Positions 26,901 to 37,525 of a stretch of DNA of 64,000 nt are shown piece after piece. The stretch comes from Chamaecrista fasciculata (lineage: Eukaryota; Streptophyta; Magnoliopsida; Fabales; Fabaceae). The stretch's first letter is position 1. The number at the start of each line of letters is the position of its first letter. The notes under the pieces were generated by a model. It made no database searches and was not told where the DNA came from. It worked only from the letters and a program-made list of their open reading frames with translations. The stretch is from positions 62,001 through 126,000 of the forward strand of contig QANZ01028622.1 of NCBI GenBank assembly GCA_003254925.1. The letters run 5' to 3'. Made by a program: the position numbers and the translations under genes.

Positions 26901-29900
26901 TGACATGATATTATAGTCTCAATGGACTAGTTAAACCCTCCAGTTTCCTTACGAAACTTTCGTTGTTGGGTTAGCCATACACTTCACATGTTTCTAGCGA
27001 TCTACAGGGCATCATCAAATGATACAAGTACTCACTGCCTCACATCTCTTAATTATTGTTAACTTTCAGAACCTGGTATGATGGATATATGTCTCATGTG
27101 CTTTACCCAGGTTCAGGCCTAAAAGGTTTCTTTTAAGGGAGCATGTAACTTGTTAGAGATGTTAATAAGACCAATCCCTGGCCTTCACTTAACAATTTAT
27201 AGTTTTGGGTCAATCTGGTCCTTACAATTAGCATTAGCAAGGGACAGTGTTAGAACCTGCAACTTATTTTACTGATAATGGGTAGAATAGGTGCCTCAAA
27301 GGGACTGAGCCTCTATACAAGACAAAAGTAGTAAAGGAAAAAACAAAATACCCCAACTTTCGAGAGAGGTCAGGTCTCTTCCTATACCAAGTCCCAATCT
27401 TCTCCCTACCTTTCTCTTGCCCAAAAGCCTCTATAAATACCTACAATTTGTTTTTGTATTTACTATGGGCTCAACCCAATTATTGTCACAATGCCTTCCA
27501 TAGGAGTACATGACCGTTGGATATAGGCCAATCTCACACCGTAAGCCTACCGACAATCAAAATAAACAATACAAACATTTTCAAATAATACTTTCCATTC
27601 AGTAAATTAAGGACTCTTTTACAATTTTTTATAAAAATTAAGGACTACAACAACAACCAAAGCCTTTTCCCACTAGGTGGGGTCGGCTATATGGATCAAC
27701 TGACGCCAACGTGTTCTATCCTTGCACATGTCAATCGTAAGGTTATTGATAGAGAGATCTTTTTGGATAGTTTCTTGGATAGTTTTCTTTGGTCTACCTC
27801 TTCTCCGGATTATAGGATTTTCTACCAGTTGGTCAACTCTGCGTACCGGGGCCTCTAAAGGTCTTCTGTGCACATGCCCGAACCACCTTAAGGCGTGTTT
27901 CGACCAATTTCTCAACAATAGTTGCCACACCAACCTCCTCTCTGATGACCTCATTCCTGATCTTATCTTTAATAGTATGAACACACATCCAACGAAGCAT
28001 TCTCATCTCAGTCACGTTGAATTTCTGCTCATGCTGCCCTTTTATCACCCAACATTCAGTACCATACAATAGAGCGGGTCTTATTGCCATGCGGTAAAAT
28101 TTTCCTTTTAGTTTAAGCGGCACTTTTTTATCACATATAACCCTCGAAGCCTTTCTCCATTTCATCCACCCTGCCTGAATCCTGTGGTTAACATCCTCTT
28201 CTATTTCCCCTTTGCTTTGCAACATCATTCCCAAATACTTAAAACTTGTGACTTCTTGTAACCGATGATCTCCCAGTTTCACAACATTTGTAGGATCCCC
28301 TTCTCTCCCACTGAACTTACACGTCATATGCTCTGTCTTACTTCTACTGATACGAAATCTGTAAGTCTCCAAAGCTTGTCTTCACCTCTCTAATGTTGCA
28401 TTGACTTCGCCTTTGGAGTCTCTGACCAAGACAATGTCCTCAGCAAAAAGCATGCACCTTGGCGCCGCCTCTTGTATATGTTTAGTGAGCACATCCAGTA
28501 CCACATTAAAGTGGTACGGACTCAGAGCGGAGCCTTGATGAAGTCCTATGGTAATAGGAAAATCCCTCGTTGCTACACTCTATGTTCTCACACGCCATAC
28601 AAATTAAGGACCGAGTTACGAAAAATAAAACTATAGGGACTGAGTTACAAACACAATGAAGCTACAGGGACCAAAGTATTATTTAATCCTTCTTATTATT
28701 ACTATTAATTTATTCCTTTTAAACTATATTTTAACTTAGGTCTAAAATCTGAATATGATAAAACTTAGGGTAAAAAATTATAAATATACATAATATTTTA
28801 GAAACCTATTTTTCAGGTTATGTCTCCATATGTCATAATTATATTGGCTCAGAACCCATTGCAACCCATGTCTCAAAAGCAAGCTTTGCATCATTTAAAT
28901 TTGATTGTGACTATCAGTGTACTATGTATTACTTGTTGCAGATGTTTCCTCTCCGATGAAACACGGACAGTGGGGAGTCTTATCGAGAGCATTTTACAAT
29001 GTGCACTGGATTTCCGGTTGTGTCTTAAAGCAGGAAGTTGGGATGTAGGAACCGATGAGGAAAATACCTTACACAGATCTTCAAGAATCAATATGTCCCA
29101 GGTAAACCTTGCATCATTACACATTATGTGTCTAATAAACTTACTTGGGAAGTAAAAGTTTTAGGGAAGTGGATCGTCAACATTTTCATTATTTGCATTT
29201 TTGGTACATTTTAGAGGGGAAGAAAGACGTAGAGAGAGAAATTATAGGTCCTACAAAAATAATAAATGTGAGGTCCACACTTTCTCTCTCTAAAATGCAC
29301 AGTGCAGAGAGTGAAATGCGGAAGATCTAGGTCCAAAGTTTAGCCGCTTGGGTTGTTTTCTGATACTTGAAAAAATTGCGGACATTTTCTCATCTTATAT
29401 ATGGACCTTGGAAGTAGGTATTTTTAACTTACCATCGAACATATTTATAGGATATAGTTGCACTGGTTCATGGAGAATCAATTCACTTGTTAATTTGGTG
29501 ACCTGATCATGCTTATCTAAAGCATGTCCATAATACTTTGTTCCCTGTGGGAGACCTTGAAGCTACCATATGTAATGCCATGGCAATATTGAGCATTGAT
29601 GAGAATTGAGATCACAATTTGGCTCTCTCCTTGAATTATGGAAATACCTAAAGGCCTCTTCAAATTTTATATAAATTAAATAAGAATATAAAAGAAATTC
29701 ATCGTGTATGGTTATTATAAAAATGTGTAAAGATAGAACATGTTGACCTCAACTATTCATATGGCCGATTTCATCTAGTGAGAAAAAGGCTTTGATTGTT
29801 ATTATTGTGTATGGTTATTGTGGGATTCCTGTTAATCTTTTTAACGTAGCATGAGTACTGGTCCTTTTCAGGCATACTTGAGGCGTCAGGCATTAAAATA

Positions 29901-30096
29901 TTGACATGATATTTGTATTTTACTGCAGGTACTTTCCATAAAGCAGAAGTTTTATGAAAACCTAAAAGAATTGCAGCTTTGCTATATTAAGATGCCTAAA
30001 CATGGGGGCTTTGAGCTTGCCCGTTTCTGGGAATATCTCAATTTTAATGAATATTACTCAGATATTACCAATGAAATGGGGTATTATGCTTTCTGA
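14926..30096 (+). CDS. GCP6: Gamma-tubulin complex component 6 (GCP6), 14 coding exons
   Basis: Exons: 14926-15096, 15588-16280, 18114-18320, 18436-18744, 19657-19763, 19935-21068, 21852-21993, 22112-22271, 22466-22629, 23411-23502, 23641-23740, 26429-26490, 28942-29101, 29929-30096. All joins are GT-AG and in frame, giving 1222 aa, close to Arabidopsis GCP6 as I recall it. The start MAVDANLALLFENLKVEDP matches plant GCP6. The N-terminal Spc97/Spc98 domain spans exons 2-5 (residues ~60-490; CEPYCEFIRSW). Exon 6 (~497-873) is an acidic, Ser/Asn-rich, poorly conserved insert typical of GCP6. The C-terminal GCP domain, which binds gamma-tubulin, spans exons 7-14 (ALRRYHFMEVADWADLF, LDFRLCLKAGSW, FWEYLNFNEYYSDI). 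GCP6 assembles gamma-tubulin ring complexes that nucleate microtubules. The introns, especially 11-13, hold transposon insertions. Confidence 0.93.
16281..18113 (+). other. GCP6 intron 2, no second gene seen
   Basis: An intron of 1.8 kb. A 67-codon frame at 17213-17416 has no recognisable domain and sits in AT-rich DNA. Joining exon 2 (FLYAQLN) directly to exon 3 (VADPAYCNLLKF) restores the conserved GCP6 sequence, so no coding exon is missing here. Confidence 0.6.
23045..23149 (+). mobile_element. 5'-truncated RTE-type LINE insertion, 105 bp (GCP6 intron 9)
   Basis: Carries GTGTAAAGATAGAATACG, CCAACTCTACCTAGTGGGAA and the tail GGCTTTGATTGTTGTTG, matching the 3' end of the larger RTE copy at 27646-28600 in opposite orientation. 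Flanked by a perfect 17-bp duplication TTGTTTTTATGTTTTAT (23028-23044 and 23150-23166). Confidence 0.85.
24550..24936. mobile_element. Foldback MITE, GGCTTAAGTGCAC family (GCP6 intron 11)
   Basis: Ends GGCTTAAGTGCACTTTTGGT and its complement at the right. The arms consist of repeated GGTCCCCTAACTTTTG words in forward and then reverse orientation, so nearly the whole element can fold on itself. Perfect 9-bp duplication TATATAATT at 24541-24549 and 24937-24945. No coding capacity. Mutator-like by duplication length. Confidence 0.88.
26540..26568 (+). mobile_element. 29-bp RTE-tail insertion (GCP6 intron 12)
   Basis: The insert is only GAAGAGGCTTTGATTG followed by GTT repeats. That is the extreme 3' end of the RTE family seen elsewhere in this gene. 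A perfect 19-bp direct repeat TATACTAGTTTACATGATA flanks it at 26521-26539 and 26569-26587. It lies about 30 bp after the exon 12 donor. Confidence 0.75.
27646..28600 (-). mobile_element. 5'-truncated RTE-clade LINE, 955 bp (GCP6 intron 12)
   Basis: Minus-strand translation gives the end of a reverse transcriptase: LSPYHFNVVLDVLTKHIQEA, then MLFAEDIVLVRDSKGEV, where FAED replaces the usual FADD. Then come RISRSKTEHMTCKFS, FKYLGMMLQSKGEIEEDV, WVIKGQHEQKFNVTEMRMLRW and RRRGRPKKTIQE, all typical of plant RTE elements. A stop replaces Trp just before RQALETYRF. The element ends in a GTT-repeat tail (CAACAACAACC at its left end). Perfect 11-bp duplication AAATTAAGGAC at 27635-27645 and 28601-28611. 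It is inserted antisense to GCP6. Confidence 0.9.
29717..29806 (+). mobile_element. 5'-truncated RTE-type LINE insertion, 90 bp (GCP6 intron 13)
   Basis: Carries GTGTAAAGATAGAACATG and AAGGCTTTGATTGTTATTATT, a diverged RTE 3' end. Flanked by a 13-bp duplication GTGTATGGTTATT at 29704-29716 and 29807-29819. Confidence 0.8.
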
Positions 30097-30284
30097 AGCC
30101 AATCCTGATAGTGATTGAAGCTGTATAGGGCAAAGGCAAGGTTCAATTATTGAGGGAGCTGTGGAAAAGCCAATACTGACTCCCGAGACCTCACCTAGTG
30201 AGTACCTTGTGCACTGGGCCGCCCTTTAGTTCTTTTGTAAAAAAGCAATTTTTTATTAATTTTTTTTTATTATTGTGTATGGTT

Positions 30285-30416
30285 CAGCAGTAAGCACGCT
30301 TGCCGTGGGGTTTGAGGTTGTGGGTTCGAACCAGCCTCTGCAGGGGTAAGGTTGCTAGTATATTCCCTTCCCCAGCACCCCCACCAAATGGGGACTCGAA
30401 CTGGGTTGGCCCTTTC
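30285..30416 (+). mobile_element. tRNA-derived SINE, 132 bp
   Basis: An A-box-like region CAGCAGTAAGCACGC and a B box GGGTTCGAACC lie at tRNA spacing. A T/C-rich 3' end follows. Flanked by a perfect 15-bp duplication TTATTGTGTATGGTT at 30270-30284 and 30417-30431, which is the signature of reverse-transcribed insertion. It lies 3' of the GCP6 stop codon, probably in or near the 3' UTR. It is not a functional tRNA because no acceptor stem can be formed. Confidence 0.85.
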
Positions 30417-30989
30417 TTATTGTGTATGGTTATTACCTCTGGTTTTGTAAAGAAAAGAGTTGAGAGAGGAGAGTTTTTTGGGTTTGTCACTCTGATATAG
30501 AAAGAAAGTCTGAGAGGAAGAAAAGGGAAGATGACATATTTCAAGGGTATTGTATTATTTTCCCTTTCATCATGTATTTCTGATTTCAAAGTTTAATTGC
30601 AAGCTCTTATGACATATTTCAATATTTTCCTCCCTGATTTTATTCTTCAACACTACTTTAGTTTGGACGTGTGAATGCATTTCAAATATTATGTGAGATT
30701 GTTTCTTCTTGAATACGTATTGGAAAAATTTCCATGAAATCACCCAATGAACTTATAATGAGGTTGATAGAACTCTTCTTGCTCCAATAGCCTTATCCTT
30801 TACACATTCTGTCTAAATGGAATTCTAAGTTATGATTTTTGTCCCCTTGTTAATTTTAGTACTTGCATTTGTTAAAGTTCACGACTTCCAATTCAATGTT
30901 CTTCACACGCATGTAGATGTTCTCCCTTTGCACAAAGTTTACTTTTGGGTGTCTATGGACTGAATTAAAATTAATTATTTTTGCATATT

Positions 30990-31210
30990 TGGATTGTTCT
31001 ACAATTTCCTGGATTGTTTAGGACTGTTCTTTAATTATCTCTGCATACTTTGGGGCTGTTTTACAATTTTCTGCATGACTTTGGGATTGTTTTGCAATTT
31101 CCTGAGTGCTTTTGGGACTATTCTGTAATTTTCTGCATGTTTTTAGAGACTGTTCTGCAATTTTCTGCGTGCTTTTAGGATTGCTACAATTTTCTGCATG
31201 TTTTATCGCA
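30990..31210. repeat. Minisatellite between convergent genes, ~30-35 bp unit
   Basis: About six imperfect copies of a unit reading roughly GGACTGTTCTGCAATTTTC then TGCATGCTTTT. It lies between the GCP6 stop codon and the methyltransferase stop codon, where the two transcripts converge. The units diverge by substitutions and small indels. Confidence 0.75.
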
Positions 31211-31437
31211 AAATTAGAAATAGACATTTTGGTTCTTAATTTTTGTTTTTGTTTACAAATATCAACTATTTAATTCTCACATATAATATTTCAATGACTA
31301 AAAAGTTGACCTTTGTAAATAAATCAATAACCAAAAAATATATTTTTAATATTTAGGGACTATATCGCAATTTCGAAATAACTTCAGAGACTAAAAAATA
31401 CGTTTACTTATTTGAAAATTAAAAAAAAAAAAGAAAA

Positions 31438-32600
31438 TTAAAAGGAATATCTATGATTCAAAATATACAAATAGGGATTAGGGAGGAGGACATGGTTCTT
31501 TTTGTTCACTTGTAAAAGAACTTCCAAATATCTCTGTCAGCCCAATCCTTGACTAGATGAGCGCCAAGAATGCCTTCTTCATCTACCAGATTTCTTACAT
31601 GACGAGCTCCATTGTTGAACCCAACATAGTTCTTTGTAGCTAAATATACAACTCCATATGGAGGCCTCAAGCACTGAAATCAATAAAAAACCAGCCATAA
31701 GAAAATACGATATTTATAGATAAGTTGAAACTCAGACATATATAATTGGGTAAAATACACTTTGGTACCCTGTTCTATAGACCGATTCCACTTTGGTACC
31801 CTGTTATTTAAAAGTGACACGTTGGTACCCTGTTCTTTCAAAAATGACATTTTGATACCCTATTCTTTGGATTAATTTCACTTTAGTACCATGTTCTTTC
31901 ACTATTTGTTACCCTATTCTATCATTTTTAAGGTACCAAAGTGTTAATGGTGCAAAGAATAAGGTACCAAAATGTCACCTTTGAAAGAACAGGGTACCAA
32001 AATGTCATTTTTTAAAGAACATGGTACCAAAGTGTCACTTTTCAAAGAACAGAGCACCAAAGTTGAATCGGTCCATATAACAAGGTACTAAAGTGTAATT
32101 TACCCTATATAATTAGTACTGTCAAAATGGGCCCAAGCCTGTAGGTCGACCCGGCCTGTCAAATGGGCAGGCTTTGAGAGGTTGAAAATTTTAAAAAAAG
32201 AAAATTAAAAGGAATATCTATGATTCAAAATATACAAATAGGGATTAGAGAGGACATGGTTCTTTTGTTCATATGGAGGCCTCAAGCACTGAAATCAATG
32301 AATAACCAGGCATAAGAAAATACACAATTTCATAGATCAGTTGAAACTCAGAAATATATAATTAGTACTGTCGAAATGGGCCCAAGTCTGTAGGTCGGCC
32401 CGGCCCGGCCTCGCTTGTCAAATGGGCAGGCTTTGAGAGGTTGAAATAAATCAATGAAAAACCAGGCATAAGAAAATAGGCTATTTCACAGATCAGTAGA
32501 AACTCAGACATATATAATTAGTACTGTCAAAATGGGCCCAAGCTTGTAGGTCAGCCTGGCCCGGCCTGTCAAATGGGCAAGCTTGGAGAGGTTGAAATAG
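31438..32600. repeat. Tandem duplication involving the terminal exon of the methyltransferase gene
   Basis: A block around 31677-32190 (interrupted by a MITE) recurs at about 32290-32443 and 32447-32600. The shared phrases are CCAGGCATAAGAAAATA, AATTAGTACTGTC and AATGGGCCCAAG followed by TGGGCAGGCTTTGAGAGG. In addition, 32206-32300 repeats the 3' flank of the gene (from about 31438) joined directly to the first bases of the terminal exon and its splice acceptor, with the middle of that exon missing. The duplication therefore created a shortened copy of the last exon inside the last intron. Confidence 0.8.
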
Positions 32601-35600
32601 ACCCATTTTGAAAGAGATTTATGCAATCCTAGCAATGCCATAGTGTCATGGTTATTGTAGTTAACAATTTTGATAATAATGGCATCTGTTGGCAAGTATC
32701 TGATAATGCATCAAAAGAAAGAATAGTGCTTCCTTTTCTTGTTCACAAAGGCCACAATAAAAATTATGTAATTTCATCAAGGCCAAAATTACAGCTACAA
32801 ATAAAGGGATGGAAGAGACATAACTAGCTCCCCCACCCACAAAGGAGTGAAGATTTGTAGAACTTAGATATTAAAGTATGATCATCTACTACCAAGAGAA
32901 AAGCCATCATTAAGGTCATGGGAAGAACTTGCAAATATTTTGTAAACTGCGGAAAATTTTAAATGAGCGTAGGAAATCATTAGTAAAAGGAACCAAACCT
33001 TCTTAATGAGTGCATATAACTTCTTCAGAGTGGAAACAGAGCATGGAATCTCTGTCATTAAGATAACATCATAGCCACCCTCTCCTTGATCTGCCTCACT
33101 AGCTCTTTCCCATGCACGGCTTCCCGAGAGCTTCCTAGATCGTCTTGAAGTAGATTCATGTCCCACAATGCTACCCTCTTGGCTACTACATCCATCCATA
33201 AAATCCTCCTCAGAGAAGCTCAAACTCATTCCAGGTGTCACTTCATACCCATCATTTTTTACAACAGACAACACAGCAGGTAGTTCTTCCCAGTCCCCGG
33301 CATAAAAGTGAACTGACGGAGACAGAATCTGTCTTGAAGGAGTCAGGGGAGACTCTGGCTGCCGGCTCTGCCGATCACGAGCTTGCTCGAGATTGGCAAG
33401 GACATTTGGTATAGTTTTGCACCTTATACTTTCCGCATTCTGATCTTGGAAGTGTACTGTGGAAGCTCCCTGTGAATTGAAAAACCAAGAAAGAACAGAG
33501 CATATCATTTCAAAGAATTTTAGAATAACAAATTAAACATAAGGGAAAAAGGTGTTCTGCCGCATAATTTTGCTGGTTTGTAACATTATAAATTTTTTTA
33601 TAAAATTAATAATGGTAAAAACAAATTTCCGTTGGTCTCATCAAGTATACATATTAAAATTCAAGCATTCAGACAAACATGAGTGCATAATTTGAGTATC
33701 CCAAGTGAGTAGATAATTACACACACCTAGAAGAGTTATGTTATTCTGCTTGTGAGGGAAGGGAAGCTAATATTTAAATAAAACAGATACTTTACGCCGT
33801 TTGACTAGTAACACAAGAACCAGCATAAATAGTACCCAAGCCTAACAGTATACCTTCAAGCATGCAAAGATCCCAGGAAGTCCATAGTTGCAACTCAGCT
33901 ACAGAAAACAAAAAGTACAGAGGTTATTGAATTAAAAAATTCAATACTAACATAATGAAAAAACAGGTTGCGGAAGAACAAAAAATGAGTGATTTCAGTA
34001 TTATATAATTCGGGTTGATACAACTTAGTAAAGGGAGAAGGAAAAGATAGTTCAGAAAGAGTATTGAAAACAATCAAATTATCAAACAACATGAATAAAA
34101 TGGACTGGTTACCTCAAGTACCCTTTTGCCTCTAAAGCTCAGTTGTCCATCACGAATCTCATGTTTAAGAACACTAACAAGCTCAACAGAACTGTCCCAG
34201 ACTTTCAAATACCCTGAAAAATCAGATAACATAATTTGATACCACCATTCCTTCTATTGATGGGGAAAGATACAAAATTTGAAATGAAAATCCAATTTGG
34301 CAACAACTTTACTAATTTTCCACACTAAAACCTGTTCGTGTATATTAAAAAACAAAATAAAATAAACCTGTTCATGGGCCAGGTCAGATCATGAGCCTAC
34401 CCGGGCCTCATGGGTCAGATCAGATACACAATTAACAAAAACAAGGCTATAGGCTTGAAAATAAGGATTAGGTTTTAAGGCCCCTACCATTGGTTGATCC
34501 AAGCCAATCCTGAATCCTAACCAGTATCTATCCATATCCAATGTCTAATGTATTTGCTGTAAGTTTTTCATCCAGTAACACCCCCTATCTTGCAGAAAAT
34601 AGAAATTTGATTCTACTATCACTGTGATTTGATTCTACCATTCTTCATTACAGGTTATCACTTTGTTTTCCATTTTGTAAACCTATTTTGGATAAACAAG
34701 GATTGCGAATATAGGTCTGAGTTGGAGGCGGTTTTTTGTTCTAATCACCTGCGGCAAAGGGGATTACATACCTATATTGTTACATTCTTTGCCAAAGGAG
34801 ATCACCTGTGGCAAAGAATGTAACAATATAATCACAACTAGGGTAGAATTGAATTGCTATTTGCCACAAGATAGGAGGTGCCAATGGGGGCTAAACTTGC
34901 TGCAAGAATATCGGTGTTGATGGACACTAAGGGTGCTAACTTGTCAAAAAGTTAGTGTAAATCAAAAAGATTAAGCTAGCTAACTCATTGACAAGGAGGC
35001 TAACAGTTCACAAAAATGAGGGTACAAGATCAATATGCACCTGGTAAGGGTTAGCGCCTGGCTGCCATGAGTCGTGGGCCATAAAATGTTATTCTTATTT
35101 TTAAGACAGACTCTATGAACTTGTTTTGCTAATTGGGTATCTTACTCATGAGACAAGGTCTAGGTAGGTTCCTGGGCTAGCCTGGTCCTTGAACATTTCT
35201 AAACACCAATCACACGTCTAATTTCCATCTAGTAAACTGCACCATCATGTACGTACCATCAGCTTTTAAGGATACCATCTCTGAATTGCTGAGCCCCATA
35301 ATATCAGCAACACTAACTCTACCCTGTAAGGAGGTTTTGAAATGGCATCAATCCAACTATCAAGCTAACAGAAATACAAGCATATACTGCAACACCGTTT
35401 CAAGTCTTCAGCTTGCTGATAAAAACTTGAATGAGAAAAAAATTAAGAAAATAACACATTGAACTTACAAAAATGTAACAGAAAGATCCTATTTTCACAT
35501 TATCACATAGATTCTTATCATACATTGATATCAAAAAGTTGAAACTCTGGCCCCATCCTACTGATATAAAATGAAAAAAATGGAAACCAACCAACTGGAT

Positions 35601-36019
35601 CATCCTACTATATATGAATCAACAATAAAATTAATTTCACACAGAGAATTGAGAAATGAAACAAACTGTGAAGTACCTTAAACGGGACCCCTTGAAAATC
35701 TGCATTCTCCCCTAAGTACTTATTGGAGTGAGCTACCTACAGAGCATGATGAATGAGAAATTTGAGTGGCATGTTTAACCAAAAATCCATAAATGGAAGA
35801 AATTAGTTAATACTCTTTTTTCAGATAATGGGGTCCATTTTTATGCCAAAGAGTGAAGATGTAGATAGCAATTACCTTCGAAGGGAGAATTTCTACTGCT
35901 GGTGATGGCAGATGATTTGGATGAACATCTGTTTCAGAGATGGAGGAAATGCTATGACTTCCATGATAATGAAGCACCAATCCAGGCAAGCACTGGGCCA
36001 GCAACGATGGTGCACGCAT
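31506..36019 (-). CDS. METTL18: METTL18/HPM1-like protein-histidine N-methyltransferase, 7 coding exons
   Basis: Coding exons in transcript order: 36019-35876, 35736-35677, 35323-35257, 34213-34113, 33898-33854, 33469-32999, 31673-31506. All are GT-AG and in frame, totalling 351 aa, which is the length I recall for Arabidopsis At2g43320. The start MRAPSLLAQCLPGL lies just after a leader intron. Motifs: GQLSFRGKRVLELSCNYGLPG (SAM-binding motif I), LKGASTVHFQDQNAE (motif II), KTIPNVLANL, a plant-specific Ser/Arg-rich insert in exon 6 (LTPSRQILS to SRRSRKLSG), GYDVILMTEIP, and a C-terminal VVYLATKNYVGFNNGARH strand pair. METTL18-type enzymes methylate a histidine of ribosomal protein uL3; that role here is inferred from family. 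Motif I lacks the second glycine of the usual GxGxG. The last intron is swollen by duplications and a MITE. Confidence 0.9.
31748..32105. mobile_element. Foldback MITE, GGGTAAATTACAC family, copy 2 (methyltransferase last intron)
   Basis: Left end GGGTAAAATACACTTTGGTA, right end AAAGTGTAATTTACCC, with arms of GGTACCCTGTTCTTT-type words. Perfect 9-bp duplication TATATAATT at 31739-31747 and 32106-32114. The tandem copies at about 32360 and 32515 keep the uninterrupted site (ATATATAATTAGTACTG), which proves the insertion and its boundaries. Size 358 bp. Confidence 0.92.
34773..34830. repeat. Perfect 21-bp hairpin in a methyltransferase intron
   Basis: A 21-bp arm (34773-34793, starting TATATTGTTACATTC) is repeated exactly in inverse at 34810-34830 with a 16-nt loop. 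It lies in the intron between the 35257-35323 and 34113-34213 exons. Related GGCAAAGG and TTTGCCACAAG words occur just outside, hinting at a larger degraded foldback. Confidence 0.7.
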
Positions 36020-36388
36020 TGCAAACAATACTCTGAAGCAGTTTTCTGTGAAAAGATGAACTGTTATGATGCTATAGTATCTTTGGATTAATAGTTTAAT
36101 ACCAAAAGCAAATCCACTATTATCTAAAGCTCAAATGATTTGAAATCTCAGGAGACTATAATAAATAACACATTAAAAGAATCCCACGTGATTAAGCAAC
36201 AACTATACAAAATTGTAATCAGAAAACAAAATAATTTCACCACAAATTAATGGAAAGGTATCAGCAGCATTTTAGGTCGTCACTTACATAAACACATACA
36301 TAATCACATAAATATAGGAAATTGGAGAAAGATGAAAACGAAACGAACCAAAGAAGAAGAAAATCTGAAAATGGGAGAGTGAGATTAC

Positions 36389-36610
36389 CGAGCGAGTAAG
36401 TCAATGGGTGTCACAAAATTCAACACGAAATGTGAACTGGTGAGTTGATTGTATGTAAAGATTGAAAGAGGGAAACATCGAAGAAAAGGGAAGGATGGCA
36501 CATATATATATGAAGATGATCCATGGTGAGAGCGAAGTCAAAAAAGAGAAATGAAGGCGAAGAAGGTTTCATACAGAGGAAGGAGAAGAAACACAGAGAG
36601 AACTGCACGC
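36389..36610 (-). promoter_or_regulatory. METTL18: Likely 5' leader exon and promoter of the methyltransferase gene
   Basis: A good splice donor (GTAATC on the minus strand, ending at 36388) would join a leader exon upstream of 36389 to the acceptor at 36045/36046, just before the start codon. The region is CT-rich on the minus strand. A TATATATATG run lies at about 36503-36514. The transcription start is not determined. Confidence 0.45.
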
Positions 36611-36654
36611 ACTGTAATAACAGCTTGAATTCCCAAAAATGTGTGATTGTTCTT

Positions 36655-37525
36655 GGTGGGTAGTGTTAATTTTGGTCTCTGAATTTTGACTGAATCAATG
36701 AATCAGTTTTTGAATAATCGAAATACACGATTTGATCTTTAAAATATTTCAATTATCAAATATCAACTATTTACTATTTAGTCTCTAAATTTGAATTAAT
36801 TTTATATTTTTTATGGTTTTGTATTAAATTAATAGTATTTTGTCATTGAATTTGAACTAATTTTATACTTTTTGACCTTTGAAATTATACTAAATCAATA
36901 CAATTTGGTCCCTGAATTTGAACCAACTGTATACTTTTTGATCCAAGAATTTGTATTAAATTTATACTGTTTGGTCTCTGAATTTGACCCAAGGATCAAA
37001 TTGTTGACAAATGCAATAATCAGTCTTCTCTAAAAAAAATTTAAGGACCAAATAGTAAGTTTTCTCTAAAAAAATTATTATTATTTGGTCTCTATGTTTA
37101 TATCAAGTCAATTAATCAGTCTTTGAATAATTAAAATATACTACTTAGTTCCTGAATTATTGCAACTGTCAACATGTAGGTCCATGAGTCAAATTTAGAG
37201 ACCAAAAAATACAAATTTAGGGGCTAAATAGTATAAATTTAGTACAAATTCAGAGACCAAAAAATATAAAGTGAACTCAAATTCAGGAACCAAATAATAT
37301 TAATTTAATATGAATTCGGGAACCAAAAAGTATAAGATTAGTTCAAATTCAAGTACCAAATAATTGATAATTGAGATATTTTAGGAAACAAATCGTATAT
37401 TTCGATTATTCAAAGACTGATTAGTTGACTCGGTGTAAATTCAAAGACTAAATAGTAAACTTTCTCTTAAATTCAAAGACTAAATAGTAAACTTTCTCTT
37501 AAATTCAAAGACCAAATTGTAAGAG
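36655..37525. mobile_element. Large foldback element
   Basis: The left arm begins TTTTGGTCTCTGAATTTTGA and includes GAATAATCGAAATACACGAT. The right arm carries the inverse (ATCGTATATTTCGATTATTC) and ends near AAATTCAAAGACCAAATTG. Both arms consist of diverged TTTGGTCCCTGAATTTGAA repeats, so the element is largely palindromic. There is no coding capacity. Exact ends and target duplication were not resolved. It lies just upstream of the methyltransferase promoter. Confidence 0.65.

Noticed and set aside
30285-30416. tRNA-like sequence with a GGGTTCGAACC box
   Set aside because: It cannot form an acceptor stem and is bounded by a 15-bp target duplication, so it is a SINE and not a tRNA gene.
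31018-31227. Spaced T-rich repeats that superficially look like an array
   Set aside because: Units are contiguous, imperfect and have no unique spacers, so this is a minisatellite and not a CRISPR array. The genome is also plant nuclear.
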